Shown: positions 1-7,565 of the stretch, piece by piece
How positions within the stretch are numbered: position 1 is the first letter of the stretch
How the letters are laid out: each line of letters begins with the position of its first letter
DNA from: Halobacteriales archaeon QS_8_65_32
Lineage (GTDB): Archaea; Halobacteriota; Halobacteria; Halobacteriales; Halococcaceae
Direction of reading: 5' to 3'
Assembly (NCBI GenBank): GCA_003022925.1
Contig: PXRY01000013.1
Span: 17,229 to 50,576 of the forward strand
DNA length: 33,348 nt
Program-made: the position numbers and the translations under genes
Notes under the pieces: model-generated
Database searches by the model: none
Seen by the model: only the letters and a program-made list of their open reading frames with translations
What the model was told of the DNA's origin: nothing

Positions 1-44
1 TCTCTACTTCGGCATCCGAAGCGTAGACTCGTTCGTCGTGTGGC

Positions 45-962
45 TTACCCGTCGGTCTGTTCGTACTGATCGGAGAGCTTGTCGACCGCGGTGCCGAGTT
101 GCTCGCGCTCGAACTCGGTGAGGTCCCACTCGACGACTTCGGTTACGCCGTCCGCGCCGAGTTTGACCGGGACGCCGGTTCCCACGTCGTTGTAGCCGTA
201 CTCGCCGTCGAGAACGACCGAGGACGGGAGTACGGCACCGGTGTCCCGGAGAACGGCCTCGACGACGTGGCCAACGCCGGTCGCCGGGCCCCACTGGGTC
301 GCGCCCTTGCGCTCGATGACGTCCATCGCGCTGTTTTGGAGTTCGCCCAAGATCTCCTCGCGTTCCTCGTCGGAAAAATCCGGATCACCCCCATCGACGC
401 GGACCTTCGAGAACACGGGGACTTGAGCCTTACCGTGTTCGCCCAGGATCGTCGCCTCGACGTTTTTCACTTCCGTCTCGAAGCGCTGGGCCAGAACGTA
501 CCGAAAGCGCGCCGAGTCGAGCCGGCCGCCGAAGCCGACAACGTGTTCGCGCGGGCGATTCCCGACCTCGTAGAGATGGCGATTGAGCAGGTCCATCGGG
601 TTCGAGGTCGTGACCGAGACGAAGTCGTCGGTGTATTCGGCGAGATTGCTCTCGATGTCGGCCATGATCGGCGCGTTGTCGTCCGCGAGATCGAGGCGGC
701 TCTGGCCCGGCTGTCGGGGGATGCCCGCCGCAATGATCACGACGTCCGACCCCGCCGTGTCCTCGTAGCCACCCTGGCGGATCTCGGTGTTCGCGTCGTA
801 GGCCACGCCGTGATTGGCGTCGGCGGCCTGGCCGATCGCTTCCGCTTCCTTGTCGGGGATGTCGACGAAGACGATCTCGTCGGCGACGTCCCGGAGCGCG
901 AGGTTGTAGCCCGCCGCCGCGCCGACGGTGCCTGCCGCGCCGACTACGCTTACTTTCGCCAT
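45..962 (-). CDS. mdh: Malate dehydrogenase (NAD-dependent, haloarchaeal LDH-like type)
   Basis: This 305-aa protein interconverts malate and oxaloacetate in the citric acid cycle in the cytoplasm. The Rossmann glycine motif GAAGTVG lies at residues 8-14 and the NAD-ribose-binding Asp is near residue 34. The substrate loop IPRQPGQSR (81-89) supplies Arg83 and Arg89, LDSARFR supplies Arg152, and GEHG gives the catalytic His176. The length fits the tetrameric LDH-like malate dehydrogenases of halophiles. The gene is single, transcribed leftward, and diverges from the p27-like gene. A TTTTAG box at about 987-992 lies 25-30 bases before the ATG, so the mRNA is probably leaderless. Gln85 in the loop position that decides lactate versus malate specificity occurs in lactate dehydrogenases too; in halophilic enzymes of this type the Arg-rich loop and overall sequence indicate malate. 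The identification is secure and specificity is slightly less so. Confidence 0.95.
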   Translation of the reverse strand: MAKVSVVGAAGTVGAAAGYNLALRDVADEIVFVDIPDKEAEAIGQAADANHGVAYDANTEIRQGGYEDTAGSDVVIIAAGIPRQPGQSRLDLADDNAPIMADIESNLAEYTDDFVSVTTSNPMDLLNRHLYEVGNRPREHVVGFGGRLDSARFRYVLAQRFETEVKNVEATILGEHGKAQVPVFSKVRVDGGDPDFSDEEREEILGELQNSAMDVIERKGATQWGPATGVGHVVEAVLRDTGAVLPSSVVLDGEYGYNDVGTGVPVKLGADGVTEVVEWDLTEFEREQLGTAVDKLSDQYEQTDG

Positions 963-986
963 GTTCCCTCACAGCCTACACGTGCG

Positions 987-992
987 CTAAAA
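987..992 (-). promoter_or_regulatory. TATA-like box of mdh
   Basis: TTTTAG on the minus strand is 25-30 bases upstream of the mdh ATG. This is the spacing expected when transcription starts at or next to the start codon. Confidence 0.5.
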
Positions 993-1110
993 CGCTTCGA
1001 AACGCCGACTCGCCATTCCCCGGCGCTTCCCGCCGTCCAGCCCTCTCGACGCGCTACTGTCCGGCCGTCTCGGCGTTCCACCATCCGGCCGACCCACCGT
1101 CCCGCAGGCC

Positions 1111-1117
1111 TTTTTTG
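1111..1117 (+). promoter_or_regulatory. TATA-like box of the p27-type zinc protein
   Basis: A run of six T (TTTTTTG) ends 23 bases before the ATG at 1140. This fits a leaderless haloarchaeal promoter. Confidence 0.45.
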
Positions 1118-1139
1118 AGTTGCGACCCTCGGTTGCTTC

Positions 1140-1913
1140 ATGAGCGACTTCGACAAGGAAGCCGAACGCGAGAAGCTCCGCCGGCGGTTCGAAGCCGAGG
1201 AGGAAGACCGCGCGGTCACCGAGCAGATGAGCGAACTCCTCCTCCAGGGCGCGACGATGACCAATCGCCACTGCAACACCTGCCACAGCCCGATCTTCGC
1301 GTACCAGGGCCAGGCCTTCTGTCCGACCTGCCAGGTCGAAGTCGACGACTCGGGCCGGGCAGTCGAAACCGAGGCGGAAGCCACGAGAGACGCCGGCGAC
1401 GACCCGACTACGACCGGGCAGGAACCTAACCCTGCCGCCGCCGACGATTCGCGTCCTGCGACCTCGATCGAGGTCGACGATCCGGGCACCGGAACCGCCG
1501 ACCGATCGGCACCGTCCGAGACGGCCGCTCCGGCCGACGCCGCGTCGAATTCGGACCCGACGCCGGACACCGAACCCGGAACTTCGACTGCTGATCGTGC
1601 TTCGAGCCCTGACCCTGCCTCGACTCCCGAACCCGCCAGCGGACCGCCCGCCGACGACGGGGCCAAAGCCGAGCCGACCGATCGGACCCGTCCGGCCGGC
1701 ACGAGCCACACGACCGGATCGGCCGGCTCGACGGGCGTATCGGCGACGGGCGGCGACGACCTCGCCGTTGTCCACGGGTCGCTCTCGCGGACGCTCGTCC
1801 GGCTCTCGCGGACGGCCGAGGAGAGCGAGGACCTCTCGCGGACCCGCGAGCACCTGCTCGCCGCCCAGGAGGCCGCAGAGGCCCTCGCCGCGCTCGAGCA
1901 GGCCCGCCGCTGA
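1140..1913 (+). CDS. Sjogren's syndrome/scleroderma autoantigen 1 (p27)-like zinc-binding protein
   Basis: This 257-aa protein begins with a charged helix (residues 1-38) followed by a zinc ribbon with Cys45, Cys48, Cys61 and Cys64 (CNTC and CPTC knuckles). That is the layout of the archaeal p27/SSSCA1 (UPF0148) family, whose molecular role is unknown. Residues 70-205 are a low-complexity linker rich in Ala, Asp, Pro, Ser and Thr. The last 50 residues form a helical, Arg/Glu/Ala-rich tail (LSRTLVRLSRTAEESEDL) that may be a coiled coil. The linker makes it longer than many relatives. The gene stands alone between mdh and the epimerase. The family call rests on the N-terminal domain; a nucleic-acid or protein-binding role is only inference. 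Confidence 0.8.
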   Translation: MSDFDKEAEREKLRRRFEAEEEDRAVTEQMSELLLQGATMTNRHCNTCHSPIFAYQGQAFCPTCQVEVDDSGRAVETEAEATRDAGDDPTTTGQEPNPAAADDSRPATSIEVDDPGTGTADRSAPSETAAPADAASNSDPTPDTEPGTSTADRASSPDPASTPEPASGPPADDGAKAEPTDRTRPAGTSHTTGSAGSTGVSATGGDDLAVVHGSLSRTLVRLSRTAEESEDLSRTREHLLAAQEAAEALAALEQARR

Positions 1914-2070
1914 AGAGCAAAGCGGACAACGCGAACGACGCAAGTGACACAACGGGCTCGATCTTCCGCCATCGATCGCGCGACGGACGTGAACCGGCCG
2001 GCGGGCGGACTCTCGGCGACCCTCTCGGAGGACGACTCGGTCGCGTGCTGCCTTCGTTCGACGGGGAAGC

Positions 2071-2077
2071 TTTTTTT
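2071..2077 (+). promoter_or_regulatory. TATA-like box of the epimerase gene
   Basis: Seven consecutive T residues lie 24-30 bases before the ATG at 2101. They support that ATG over the in-frame GTG at 2086, because transcription would start at about the ATG. Confidence 0.5.
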
Positions 2078-2100
2078 CGGCTCTCGTGGTCGTAGTTCAC

Positions 2101-3054
2101 ATGGCAGCAACCGTTCTCGTCACGGGTGGCACCGGCTACATCGGCTCGTACGTCGCCGCCGAACTCGTCGACCACGGCCACGATGTCGTCGCTTTCGACC
2201 TCGCGACCGACCCGTGGCGGCTCGAACGACTGGGCGTCGCCGCGGACGTGACAGTGATCGGCGGCGACGTCACCGATCCGACAGCCGTGATCCGCGCCGC
2301 AAAGGAGACCGATACGTCCCACGTCGTCCACTTGGCGGCGCTGCTCACCACGGGTGCCCGCGCGAACCCCCGGGCGGCGATGGCGGTCAACGTCGGCGGG
2401 ACGAACAACGTGCTCGAAGCCGCGCGCACGCTCGATTCGGTCGAACGCGTCGCCTGGGCGTCGAGCGCGGCGGCCTACGCCCCGCCGGCGAACTACGACG
2501 GGCTGGTGACCGAAGCCGACCTCGTCGCCCCCGATACGCTGTATGGCGCGACCAAGGAGTACAACGAACACCAGGCACGGGCCTACTTCGAGGAGTACGG
2601 CGTCTCGCCCGTGGCGCTTCGCCCGACGGTCGCGTACGGTCCCTACCGCGAGACCGGCGGGTCCGCCTTCCTCGTCGACCTGATCGAAAAGCCCGCGCTC
2701 GGCGAGGCCTTCAGCGTGGAGTACGGCGACCAACTCGTCGACTGGCAGTACGCCAAGGACATCGCCCAAGCGTTTCGGAAGGCCGCCTTTACGCCCGAGG
2801 AGGAACTCTCGCAGCGAGTCTACAACGTCGCCGGCGAGACGACGACGATCGCCGACGCCGCGAGCGTGGTCGAAAGCGTGATCCCGGACGCTGAGGTCGA
2901 AGTCACGGACGAGGGCGAGTTGCCCTGGACCCAGACCTTGGACACGACCGCCGCCCGCGAGGACCTGGGGTACGAGTCGGCCTACGACCTCGAAGCGGGC
3001 GTTCGCGAGTACGTGAACGTTCTCCGCGAGGAAGAGGGCTTAGAACCGGTCTGA
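2101..3054 (+). CDS. NAD-dependent epimerase/dehydratase (extended SDR)
   Basis: The 317-aa protein is an extended short-chain dehydrogenase. The N-terminal cofactor motif TGGTGYIG is at residues 8-15, Asp38 of the second strand suggests NAD(H), and the catalytic pair is Tyr148/Lys152 (YGATK). Members act on nucleotide sugars or related substrates; the substrate here cannot be read from sequence. I chose the ATG at 2101 over the GTG at 2086 because the extra residues MVVVH do not belong to the fold and the T-rich box fits leaderless initiation at 2101. No neighbour suggests a polysaccharide cluster, so this looks like one of the stand-alone UDP-glucose-4-epimerase-like genes common in haloarchaea. 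Confidence 0.85.
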   Translation: MAATVLVTGGTGYIGSYVAAELVDHGHDVVAFDLATDPWRLERLGVAADVTVIGGDVTDPTAVIRAAKETDTSHVVHLAALLTTGARANPRAAMAVNVGGTNNVLEAARTLDSVERVAWASSAAAYAPPANYDGLVTEADLVAPDTLYGATKEYNEHQARAYFEEYGVSPVALRPTVAYGPYRETGGSAFLVDLIEKPALGEAFSVEYGDQLVDWQYAKDIAQAFRKAAFTPEEELSQRVYNVAGETTTIADAASVVESVIPDAEVEVTDEGELPWTQTLDTTAAREDLGYESAYDLEAGVREYVNVLREEEGLEPV

Positions 3055-3285
3055 TCTGACCGATCCGATACGATCCGATTCCGGCTCCCGCGCGACTGGT
3101 CGTCGGCATCGGTGTCGGTGCTGTAGCTGCCCGTCGATCGGTGGCCGAACGGCTGTCCTCCCGGTTGCCGTCAGCCGTCCCCGTTTCCGGTGTCGATGTT
3201 AGTGTCCGTATCAGTATCACCGTTACCGAGCAGTTCCTCGGTGTCCTCGTCTCTCGTCGATCTCTTAGATCGAACAGTATCACGA

Positions 3286-3290
3286 GGAGG
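3286..3290 (+). promoter_or_regulatory. Shine-Dalgarno site GGAGG
   Basis: This is a strong ribosome-binding site 11 bases upstream of ATG 3302. It is notable because most genes in this window look leaderless, and it decides between the ATG starts at 3302 and 3329. Confidence 0.5.
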
Positions 3291-3301
3291 GCCAAACGGT
3301 A

Positions 3302-3790
3302 ATGCCCGTGAAGCGAGAGGAACGGACGATGGAAACCCATGACGCCGTCGAGGACGACGCGACGCGCATAGCGGAGCTCACCGGCGCACCGACGAGCGTC
3401 GCGCGCGAACTCGTCCACGATAGAACCACGAAGGTCACGACGCGAGCGTCCAGCGACGAAACGGAAGAGGGCGATGGGGACGGGAACGAGGACGAGGACA
3501 ACGGCGAGCGTAAGCCCGGGGACGATGGCGACCTCCTCGGCGTCGTGAGCTTCGACGCCAGGCGCGAGGCGGTCCACGTCACCCAGTTGGCCGGCACGAC
3601 CGCAGCGGTCTCGCGGCTGCTCAACGAGCCGATCCGGTTCGCCGAACGCGAGGACATGGCCGTCGAAGCCGTTCTCGAAGCCGACGAGTCCGACTGTCAC
3701 GAGACAGTCCGCGAGGCGGGATTCGAACGCGCCGGCAGCGGCCCGCGCTTCGAAGGACGGGAGACCGTCGTCTTCCGGTTCGAAACGTGA
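3302..3790 (+). CDS. Uncharacterised acidic protein, possibly GNAT-like
   Basis: I do not recognise this 162-aa protein with certainty. Residues 1-45 contain a possible helical segment, residues 50-75 are a very acidic linker (ETEEGDGDGNEDEDNGE), and residues 78-162 look like a compact alpha/beta domain. The order of strands and helices (LLGVVSFDARREAVHVTQLAG, then AVEAVLEADE, then a C-terminal EAGFERAGSGPRF stretch) resembles the end of GNAT acetyltransferases. The acetyl-CoA loop is not recognisable, so enzymatic activity should not be assumed. GGAGG at 3286-3290 lies 11 bases before the ATG at 3302 and supports that start; ATG 3329 is an in-frame alternative. Confidence 0.65.
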   Translation: MPVKREERTMETHDAVEDDATRIAELTGAPTSVARELVHDRTTKVTTRASSDETEEGDGDGNEDEDNGERKPGDDGDLLGVVSFDARREAVHVTQLAGTTAAVSRLLNEPIRFAEREDMAVEAVLEADESDCHETVREAGFERAGSGPRFEGRETVVFRFET

Positions 3791-3844
3791 TCCCGAACGG
3801 TCGCGAGTCCGAACGATCGCAAACCGTGAACGGCCGCCGGACGG

Positions 3845-4474
3845 TCAGCAGACCGGTTTGGGGTTGACGCCCATCTCTTCGAGGGTTTCGGTGTACTCGT
3901 CGTACGCGGACTGAATAGCATCGCCGGCAGCCTCCCGGGCACGCTCCCAGTCGGCGGCGTCGTCACAGACCTCGCCGAGGACCTCTTTCGCGCGCTCTGA
4001 CTGGTCGTCGACGTCCCCGCCGATCTCGCGAAAGAGGTCCGCGCCGCTGGTGTCCGCTTGCCCGACGAAGAAACCCACCAACTGGCTTTTGGACTCGTCG
4101 GTCGCGATCGTCCGCCCGAAAAAGGCCCCCGCGCGTCCGATCGTGTCTGTTTGTGCCCGGAGGGACTCCTGGATCGCGGGCGTGTCGCCGGGTTCGTGCG
4201 TGCCATCCAAGCGTTCGGTGACGAGGCCATAGTGTTCGCCCTCCTCGGCGGCGGTCGTCTCGAAGGCCTGCCTGGCTCCGTCGTGGGTTTCGGAGTCGGC
4301 CCACTGGGCGAACGTCTCGCGGGCGTGAAACTCGGCGGTCGTCGCCGCGCGAAGCACCTCGTTCGCGTCCATCGCGCCCTCGGTGTCGGCGTACAGCGCC
4401 TTCGAGGAGCCGAGCCGGGAGAGGGCCGTCTCGTTTTCCGTTCTGACCGTCTCGGCGAACTCTTCGGGGGTCAC
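3845..4474 (-). CDS. Rubrerythrin/ferritin-like family protein
   Basis: This 209-aa, mostly helical protein belongs to a haloarchaeal ferritin-like family often annotated as rubrerythrin. Glu and His residues at helix spacing (TAEFHARETF near residue 50 and AAEEGEHYGLV near 78) resemble the EXXH iron-binding pairs of di-iron four-helix bundles. The second half (residues 100-190) continues as helices, and the protein ends in MGVNPKPVC. There is no rubredoxin-type zinc ribbon, so this is not a full rubrerythrin. A role in oxidative stress or iron handling is inferred from the fold only. The gene converges with the uncharacterised gene on its left (3302-3790). Confidence 0.75.
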   Translation of the reverse strand: MTPEEFAETVRTENETALSRLGSSKALYADTEGAMDANEVLRAATTAEFHARETFAQWADSETHDGARQAFETTAAEEGEHYGLVTERLDGTHEPGDTPAIQESLRAQTDTIGRAGAFFGRTIATDESKSQLVGFFVGQADTSGADLFREIGGDVDDQSERAKEVLGEVCDDAADWERAREAAGDAIQSAYDEYTETLEEMGVNPKPVC

Positions 4475-4667
4475 GACCGGGCGTACGACAGCCCCGGGCT
4501 TGTATGCGTCGCCCGGGCCGCTGGTGGGGAAGGTAGGGGCGACTGAGACGAGGAAGACGACCGAAACAGGGCGTCGTCGAACCGAAAGCGTGGGAGGGTT
4601 CGATCGGGAAGGCCTTGAGCAAGCAGGGTGTGGAGCTATGTAGTTACGCGCGAGACTACGAACTCCA

Positions 4668-4823
4668 ATGCCGGAATGCAGGAACTGCAGCGGGTTCGTG
4701 ACGGAGAACTACGTTCGAGTGTTCGCCCCGCCGGGAATCGAGGGCGTGCGGGTCTGTCCGAACTGCGAGGACAAACTCCGCGACGGTGCCGACGTGCGCG
4801 AGGCCCACTCGCCGCGCCACTGA
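4668..4823 (+). CDS. 51-aa zinc-finger protein (haloarchaeal DUF7563-type)
   Basis: The ATG at 4668 opens a 51-aa frame ending in TGA at 4821. Four cysteines form two knuckles, Cys4-x2-Cys7 and Cys30-x2-Cys33 (VCPNCED), a one-zinc fold. The motif FVTENYVRVFAP between them matches a family of tiny haloarchaeal zinc proteins of unknown function. A TATGTAGTTA stretch at about 4637-4646 is 22-31 bases upstream and fits a leaderless promoter. It lies just ahead of a second, unrelated tiny zinc protein on the same strand. The family assignment is from memory of its pattern; the function is unknown. Confidence 0.8.
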   Translation: MPECRNCSGFVTENYVRVFAPPGIEGVRVCPNCEDKLRDGADVREAHSPRH

Positions 4824-4970
4824 ACAACCGAGAGTCGCCATTAACGGGACCGGGGACGTCGAGTCGGCCGTCGGCGCTGACCGTTGTCCGGGGTTGTATT
4901 CGATTAGCGGTCGTATTATGTGTGTGAGCGCGTCTACGTGTGACTACGGTCGCTCCACCGAACCACAACC

Positions 4971-5123
4971 ATGACCAGAACCGATCCGTACGATCCCGAC
5001 GAGCCGTACTACGAGTGTACCGACTGTTACCAGCGTACCGCCGAGTCGGCAGTCGATGGGAAACCCGACGGCTGTCCGGAGTGTGGCGGCGAGATGAAGA
5101 ATATCAACGTCCCCCGGGACTGA
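4971..5123 (+). CDS. 50-aa rubrerythrin-like zinc-ribbon protein
   Basis: This 50-aa frame starts at ATG 4971 and ends with TGA at 5121. It carries Cys16/Cys19 (CTDC) and Cys35/Cys38 (CPECGG), a rubredoxin-like ribbon, and ends with a typical MKNINVPRD tail. Haloarchaea have a family of such rubrerythrin-like-domain proteins of about 45-55 aa. Binding of one zinc or iron is expected; the partner or target is unknown. A T6 run at 5201-5206 downstream may end its transcript. It follows the 51-aa zinc protein by 147 bases, so separate promoters are likely. Confidence 0.8.
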   Translation: MTRTDPYDPDEPYYECTDCYQRTAESAVDGKPDGCPECGGEMKNINVPRD

Positions 5124-5200
5124 ACGACCGCTACGAGGCTTCGTTCCCGCTGGTTGCTCGTCCTCGTCTTCCCCGTGAGTCACTTCGTTCAGTCAGCCTC

Positions 5201-5206
5201 TTTTTT
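5201..5206 (+). terminator. Oligo-T terminator after the 50-aa zinc protein
   Basis: TTTTTT in an otherwise GC-rich stretch lies 78 bases after the stop codon of the 50-aa gene. Archaeal termination commonly uses T-runs without a hairpin. Confidence 0.35.
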
Positions 5207-5220
5207 CTGCGGTCGCTCGT

Positions 5221-5242
5221 CGGCTCACCGCTCCGATTCGAG
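5221..5242 (-). repeat. Intergenic repeat copy A (downstream of tssA)
   Basis: Read on the minus strand this 22-mer is CTCGAATCGGAGCGGTGAGC followed by CG. It matches positions 7304-7325 on the plus strand at 21 of 22 bases. Each copy lies just downstream of a rhodanese gene, in the same orientation relative to that gene. Confidence 0.6.
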
Positions 5243-5266
5243 GCTTCGTTCGCTCCCACTGGTCGC

Positions 5267-6106
5267 TCACTCTGCCTCGCTTTTCTCTATCGGGCCACCC
5301 TCCCGTTCCCACTCGGTGAGACTCCCCTCGTAAAAGGCCAGATCCTCGTAGCCTAAATGACGCAGCGCGAGGTAGGTGTGACTGATCCGCCGCGCGGTGT
5401 TGCAGTAGAGGATCACCCGCTTTGCGGGCGTGATCCCTCGTCCGGCGAGGATTGCTTCCATCTCGTCGTCGGGTTTCAGGCCCCGGGAACCGCCGTCGAC
5501 CAGTTCGCGCCAGTCGAGTCGCACCGCCCCGGGGAGGTGGCCTTCGGCGTATTCCCACTCCTCGCGCGTGTCGACGATCACGATATCCCCGTTCTCGCCG
5601 CCGGCGTCGAGCGCGTCCGCGACTGCCTCCCGGGGGATCAGGACCGTCTCGTCGGCCGCGGGGCGATCGATCGCGTAGGTCGTCGGGTCCGGTTCCGCGG
5701 GTTCCCCACTCGTCGGGAACTCTCGGCTCCAGGCGCTGAAATCCCCGTTGAGCAAGTGTAACTTCCGAGGGTCGTGTCCGTAGAGTTCGCAGGTAACGAG
5801 TAGACGGGCGGCGAACACGCCGTGGGTGTCGTCGTACGCGACGATCTCGTCCTCGCGGGAAATGCTCCGTTCACCTAACAGATCGGCGAAGGTCTCCTCG
5901 CCGGGCAACATCCCTTCGTCGCCCCCGTCGCTCCCGTCCTCGTCGCCGTTTCCGTTTCCCGCCCGGAACGCGTCGAACGGCAGGTTCACCGCATTGGGGA
6001 GGTGCCCGATCCCCTCGAACTCCCAGGGCTCGCGAACGTCGACGATCCGCACGCGCTCCCATCGCTCGTTGACCCACGCGGTCGATACGACGATGTCCTC
6101 GTACAT
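5267..6106 (-). CDS. tssA: Thiosulfate/3-mercaptopyruvate sulfurtransferase, double rhodanese (TssA type)
   Basis: This 279-aa cytoplasmic protein has two rhodanese domains (about residues 1-130 and 150-279). It transfers sulfane sulfur from thiosulfate or mercaptopyruvate to cyanide or thiol acceptors. Only the second domain is active: Cys235 opens the loop CNTARRI. In the first domain the corresponding loop is DDTHGVF and has no cysteine, the usual state for the N-terminal domain. A low-complexity NGNGDEDGSDGG loop sits in the first domain. I chose ATG 6106 over GTG 6112 because relatives begin MY(E/D)D and because GTTAAAGTTC at 6126-6135 sits about 25 bases upstream. It is divergent from tssB. 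Confidence 0.88.
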   Translation of the reverse strand: MYEDIVVSTAWVNERWERVRIVDVREPWEFEGIGHLPNAVNLPFDAFRAGNGNGDEDGSDGGDEGMLPGEETFADLLGERSISREDEIVAYDDTHGVFAARLLVTCELYGHDPRKLHLLNGDFSAWSREFPTSGEPAEPDPTTYAIDRPAADETVLIPREAVADALDAGGENGDIVIVDTREEWEYAEGHLPGAVRLDWRELVDGGSRGLKPDDEMEAILAGRGITPAKRVILYCNTARRISHTYLALRHLGYEDLAFYEGSLTEWEREGGPIEKSEAE

Positions 6107-6125
6107 GCCCACATCTTACGCCCAA

Positions 6126-6135
6126 GAACTTTAAC
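6126..6135 (-). promoter_or_regulatory. TATA-like box of tssA
   Basis: GTTAAAGTTC on the minus strand is 20-29 bases before ATG 6106. It supports a leaderless transcript and the 6106 start. Confidence 0.5.
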
Positions 6136-6415
6136 CTCCGCCGGTCCCACGCTCCCGCTCGCTTCGTCTCGCCATGCGTGCGGGACATGCGGGTAGCGGC
6201 ATCCGTTGCCGGATCGTCTCCCGCCAGCGGTCAATTACCGTCGCCGACGAGTGCCGGTGGACTCGCCGATCGGCCGTCGTCGCCCGAACCTCGTCAATCG
6301 TAACGTGTCGCAGTGTGGTAGAATCGAGGCGATTGTTGCCTCGAACGACGATGTGGGGCGGAACCTGCCGAGAGTGCCATAGCTATGAACCCCGGCACTA
6401 AGTAAGTGGTACGTC
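6136..6415. other. Divergent intergenic region between the two sulfurtransferase genes
   Basis: About 310 bases separate the two divergent start codons. No convincing gene is present on either strand. It holds the tssA TATA-like box, and a 10-base perfect palindrome (CATAGCTATG, 6378-6387) that ends 28 bases before the tssB ATG, so it may overlap that gene's TATA region or act as an operator. Nothing else stands out. Confidence 0.5.
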
Positions 6416-7288
6416 ATGAGCCAGGCACAGGGCGATTACGCGAAGGACGTACTGGTATCGGCCGATTGGGTCGAAGAGCACATCGAGGAGTTCGGCGGCG
6501 ACGACCCCGACTATCGACTCGTGGAAGTCGACGTCGACACCGAAGCCTACGACGAGAGTCACGCGCCCGGCGCGATCGGGCTGAACTGGGAGACCGACCT
6601 CCAGGACCAGACTCGTCGGGACGTCCTGACGAAGGAGGCCTTCGCCGAGGTCATGGGCGAGCACGGCATCGCCGACGACTCGACCGTGGTGCTGTACGGC
6701 GACAACTCGAACTGGTTCGCCGCCTACACCTACTGGCAGTTCAAGTATTACGGCCATCGGGACGTCCGACTGATGAACGGCGGCCGGGACTACTGGCTCG
6801 AAAACGACTACCCCACTACCACGGACGTTCCTGACTTCCCCACACAGGACTACGAGGCGAGGGGTCCGTTCGAGGGCATTCGTGCCTATCGCGGCCAGGT
6901 CGAGACCGCGATGGAACGCGGCGTTCCGCTCGTGGACGTCCGTAGTCCCGAGGAGTTCAGCGGCGAGATCTTAGCGCCGCCGGGTCTCCAGGAGACCGCT
7001 CAGCGCGGTGGCCACATCCCTGGTGCGGAGAACATCTCCTGGGCGGCGACCGTCAACGACGACGGCACGTTCAAGTCCGCCGAGGAGCTGCGCGAACTCT
7101 ACGAGGGCCAGGGCGTGACCGACGATCAGGAGGTCGTCGCGTACTGCCGGATCGGCGAGCGGTCGTCGATCGCGTGGTTCGCGCTGCACGAACTGTTGGG
7201 CTACGAGAACGTCGTGAACTACGACGGCTCCTGGACCGAGTGGGGCAATCTGGTCAACGCCCCGATCGAGACGGGCGAGGCCGACTGA
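6416..7288 (+). CDS. tssB: Thiosulfate sulfurtransferase, double rhodanese (TssB type)
   Basis: This 290-aa protein has two rhodanese domains. The N-terminal domain (residues 10-135) has YGDNSNWF in place of the active loop and is inactive. The C-terminal domain (150-290) has Cys244 in the loop CRIGERSS, the classic six-residue active site of thiosulfate sulfurtransferases. The N-terminal half contains the family stretch HAPGAIGLNWETDLQDQ. With tssA it forms the divergent pair commonly found in haloarchaea, which may serve sulfur relay or cyanide detoxification. The ATG at 6416 is the natural start, since MSQAQGDYAKDVLVSADWV matches the family's N terminus. Confidence 0.9.
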   Translation: MSQAQGDYAKDVLVSADWVEEHIEEFGGDDPDYRLVEVDVDTEAYDESHAPGAIGLNWETDLQDQTRRDVLTKEAFAEVMGEHGIADDSTVVLYGDNSNWFAAYTYWQFKYYGHRDVRLMNGGRDYWLENDYPTTTDVPDFPTQDYEARGPFEGIRAYRGQVETAMERGVPLVDVRSPEEFSGEILAPPGLQETAQRGGHIPGAENISWAATVNDDGTFKSAEELRELYEGQGVTDDQEVVAYCRIGERSSIAWFALHELLGYENVVNYDGSWTEWGNLVNAPIETGEAD

Positions 7289-7303
7289 ACGACGTGAAGG
7301 AGG

Positions 7304-7325
7304 CTCGAATCGGAACGGTGAGCCG
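7304..7325 (+). repeat. Intergenic repeat copy B (downstream of tssB)
   Basis: CTCGAATCGGAACGGTGAGC followed by CG is 21/22 identical to the reverse complement of 5221-5242 downstream of tssA. The surrounding 7289-7565 is otherwise empty, with alternating AGCGAAGCG-like words typical of haloarchaeal intergenic DNA. Confidence 0.6.
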
Positions 7326-7565
7326 CAGGCGAACCGTGGAGACAGGCGAGGCGGGCGACTAAGCGAAGCGTGGGAGCCCGCCTCGTAGCGGAGTGGGGAA
7401 CGCAGTGACCCGCGGAGCAGGGCAGGGCCGAGTGAGTAGAGCGAGTCAAGGCTCCGATAGTAAAGCGGTGAGCCGCCGATCGAATCGCGAAACAGGGTAG
7501 GACTGACGGCCGACCACCGGGGCGAACCCGACCGCATAGGTACCGTTCAGTAGTCGAACCGGGTA

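Noticed and set aside
99-1118. A 339-aa open frame opposite malate dehydrogenase
   Set aside because: It is the antisense shadow of mdh in GC-rich DNA. Its Arg/Val/Asp-rich composition has no recognisable domain.
950-2110. Long minus-strand open frame across the p27-like gene
   Set aside because: It is the complement of the low-complexity linker of that gene, without domain signal and overlapping two promoters.
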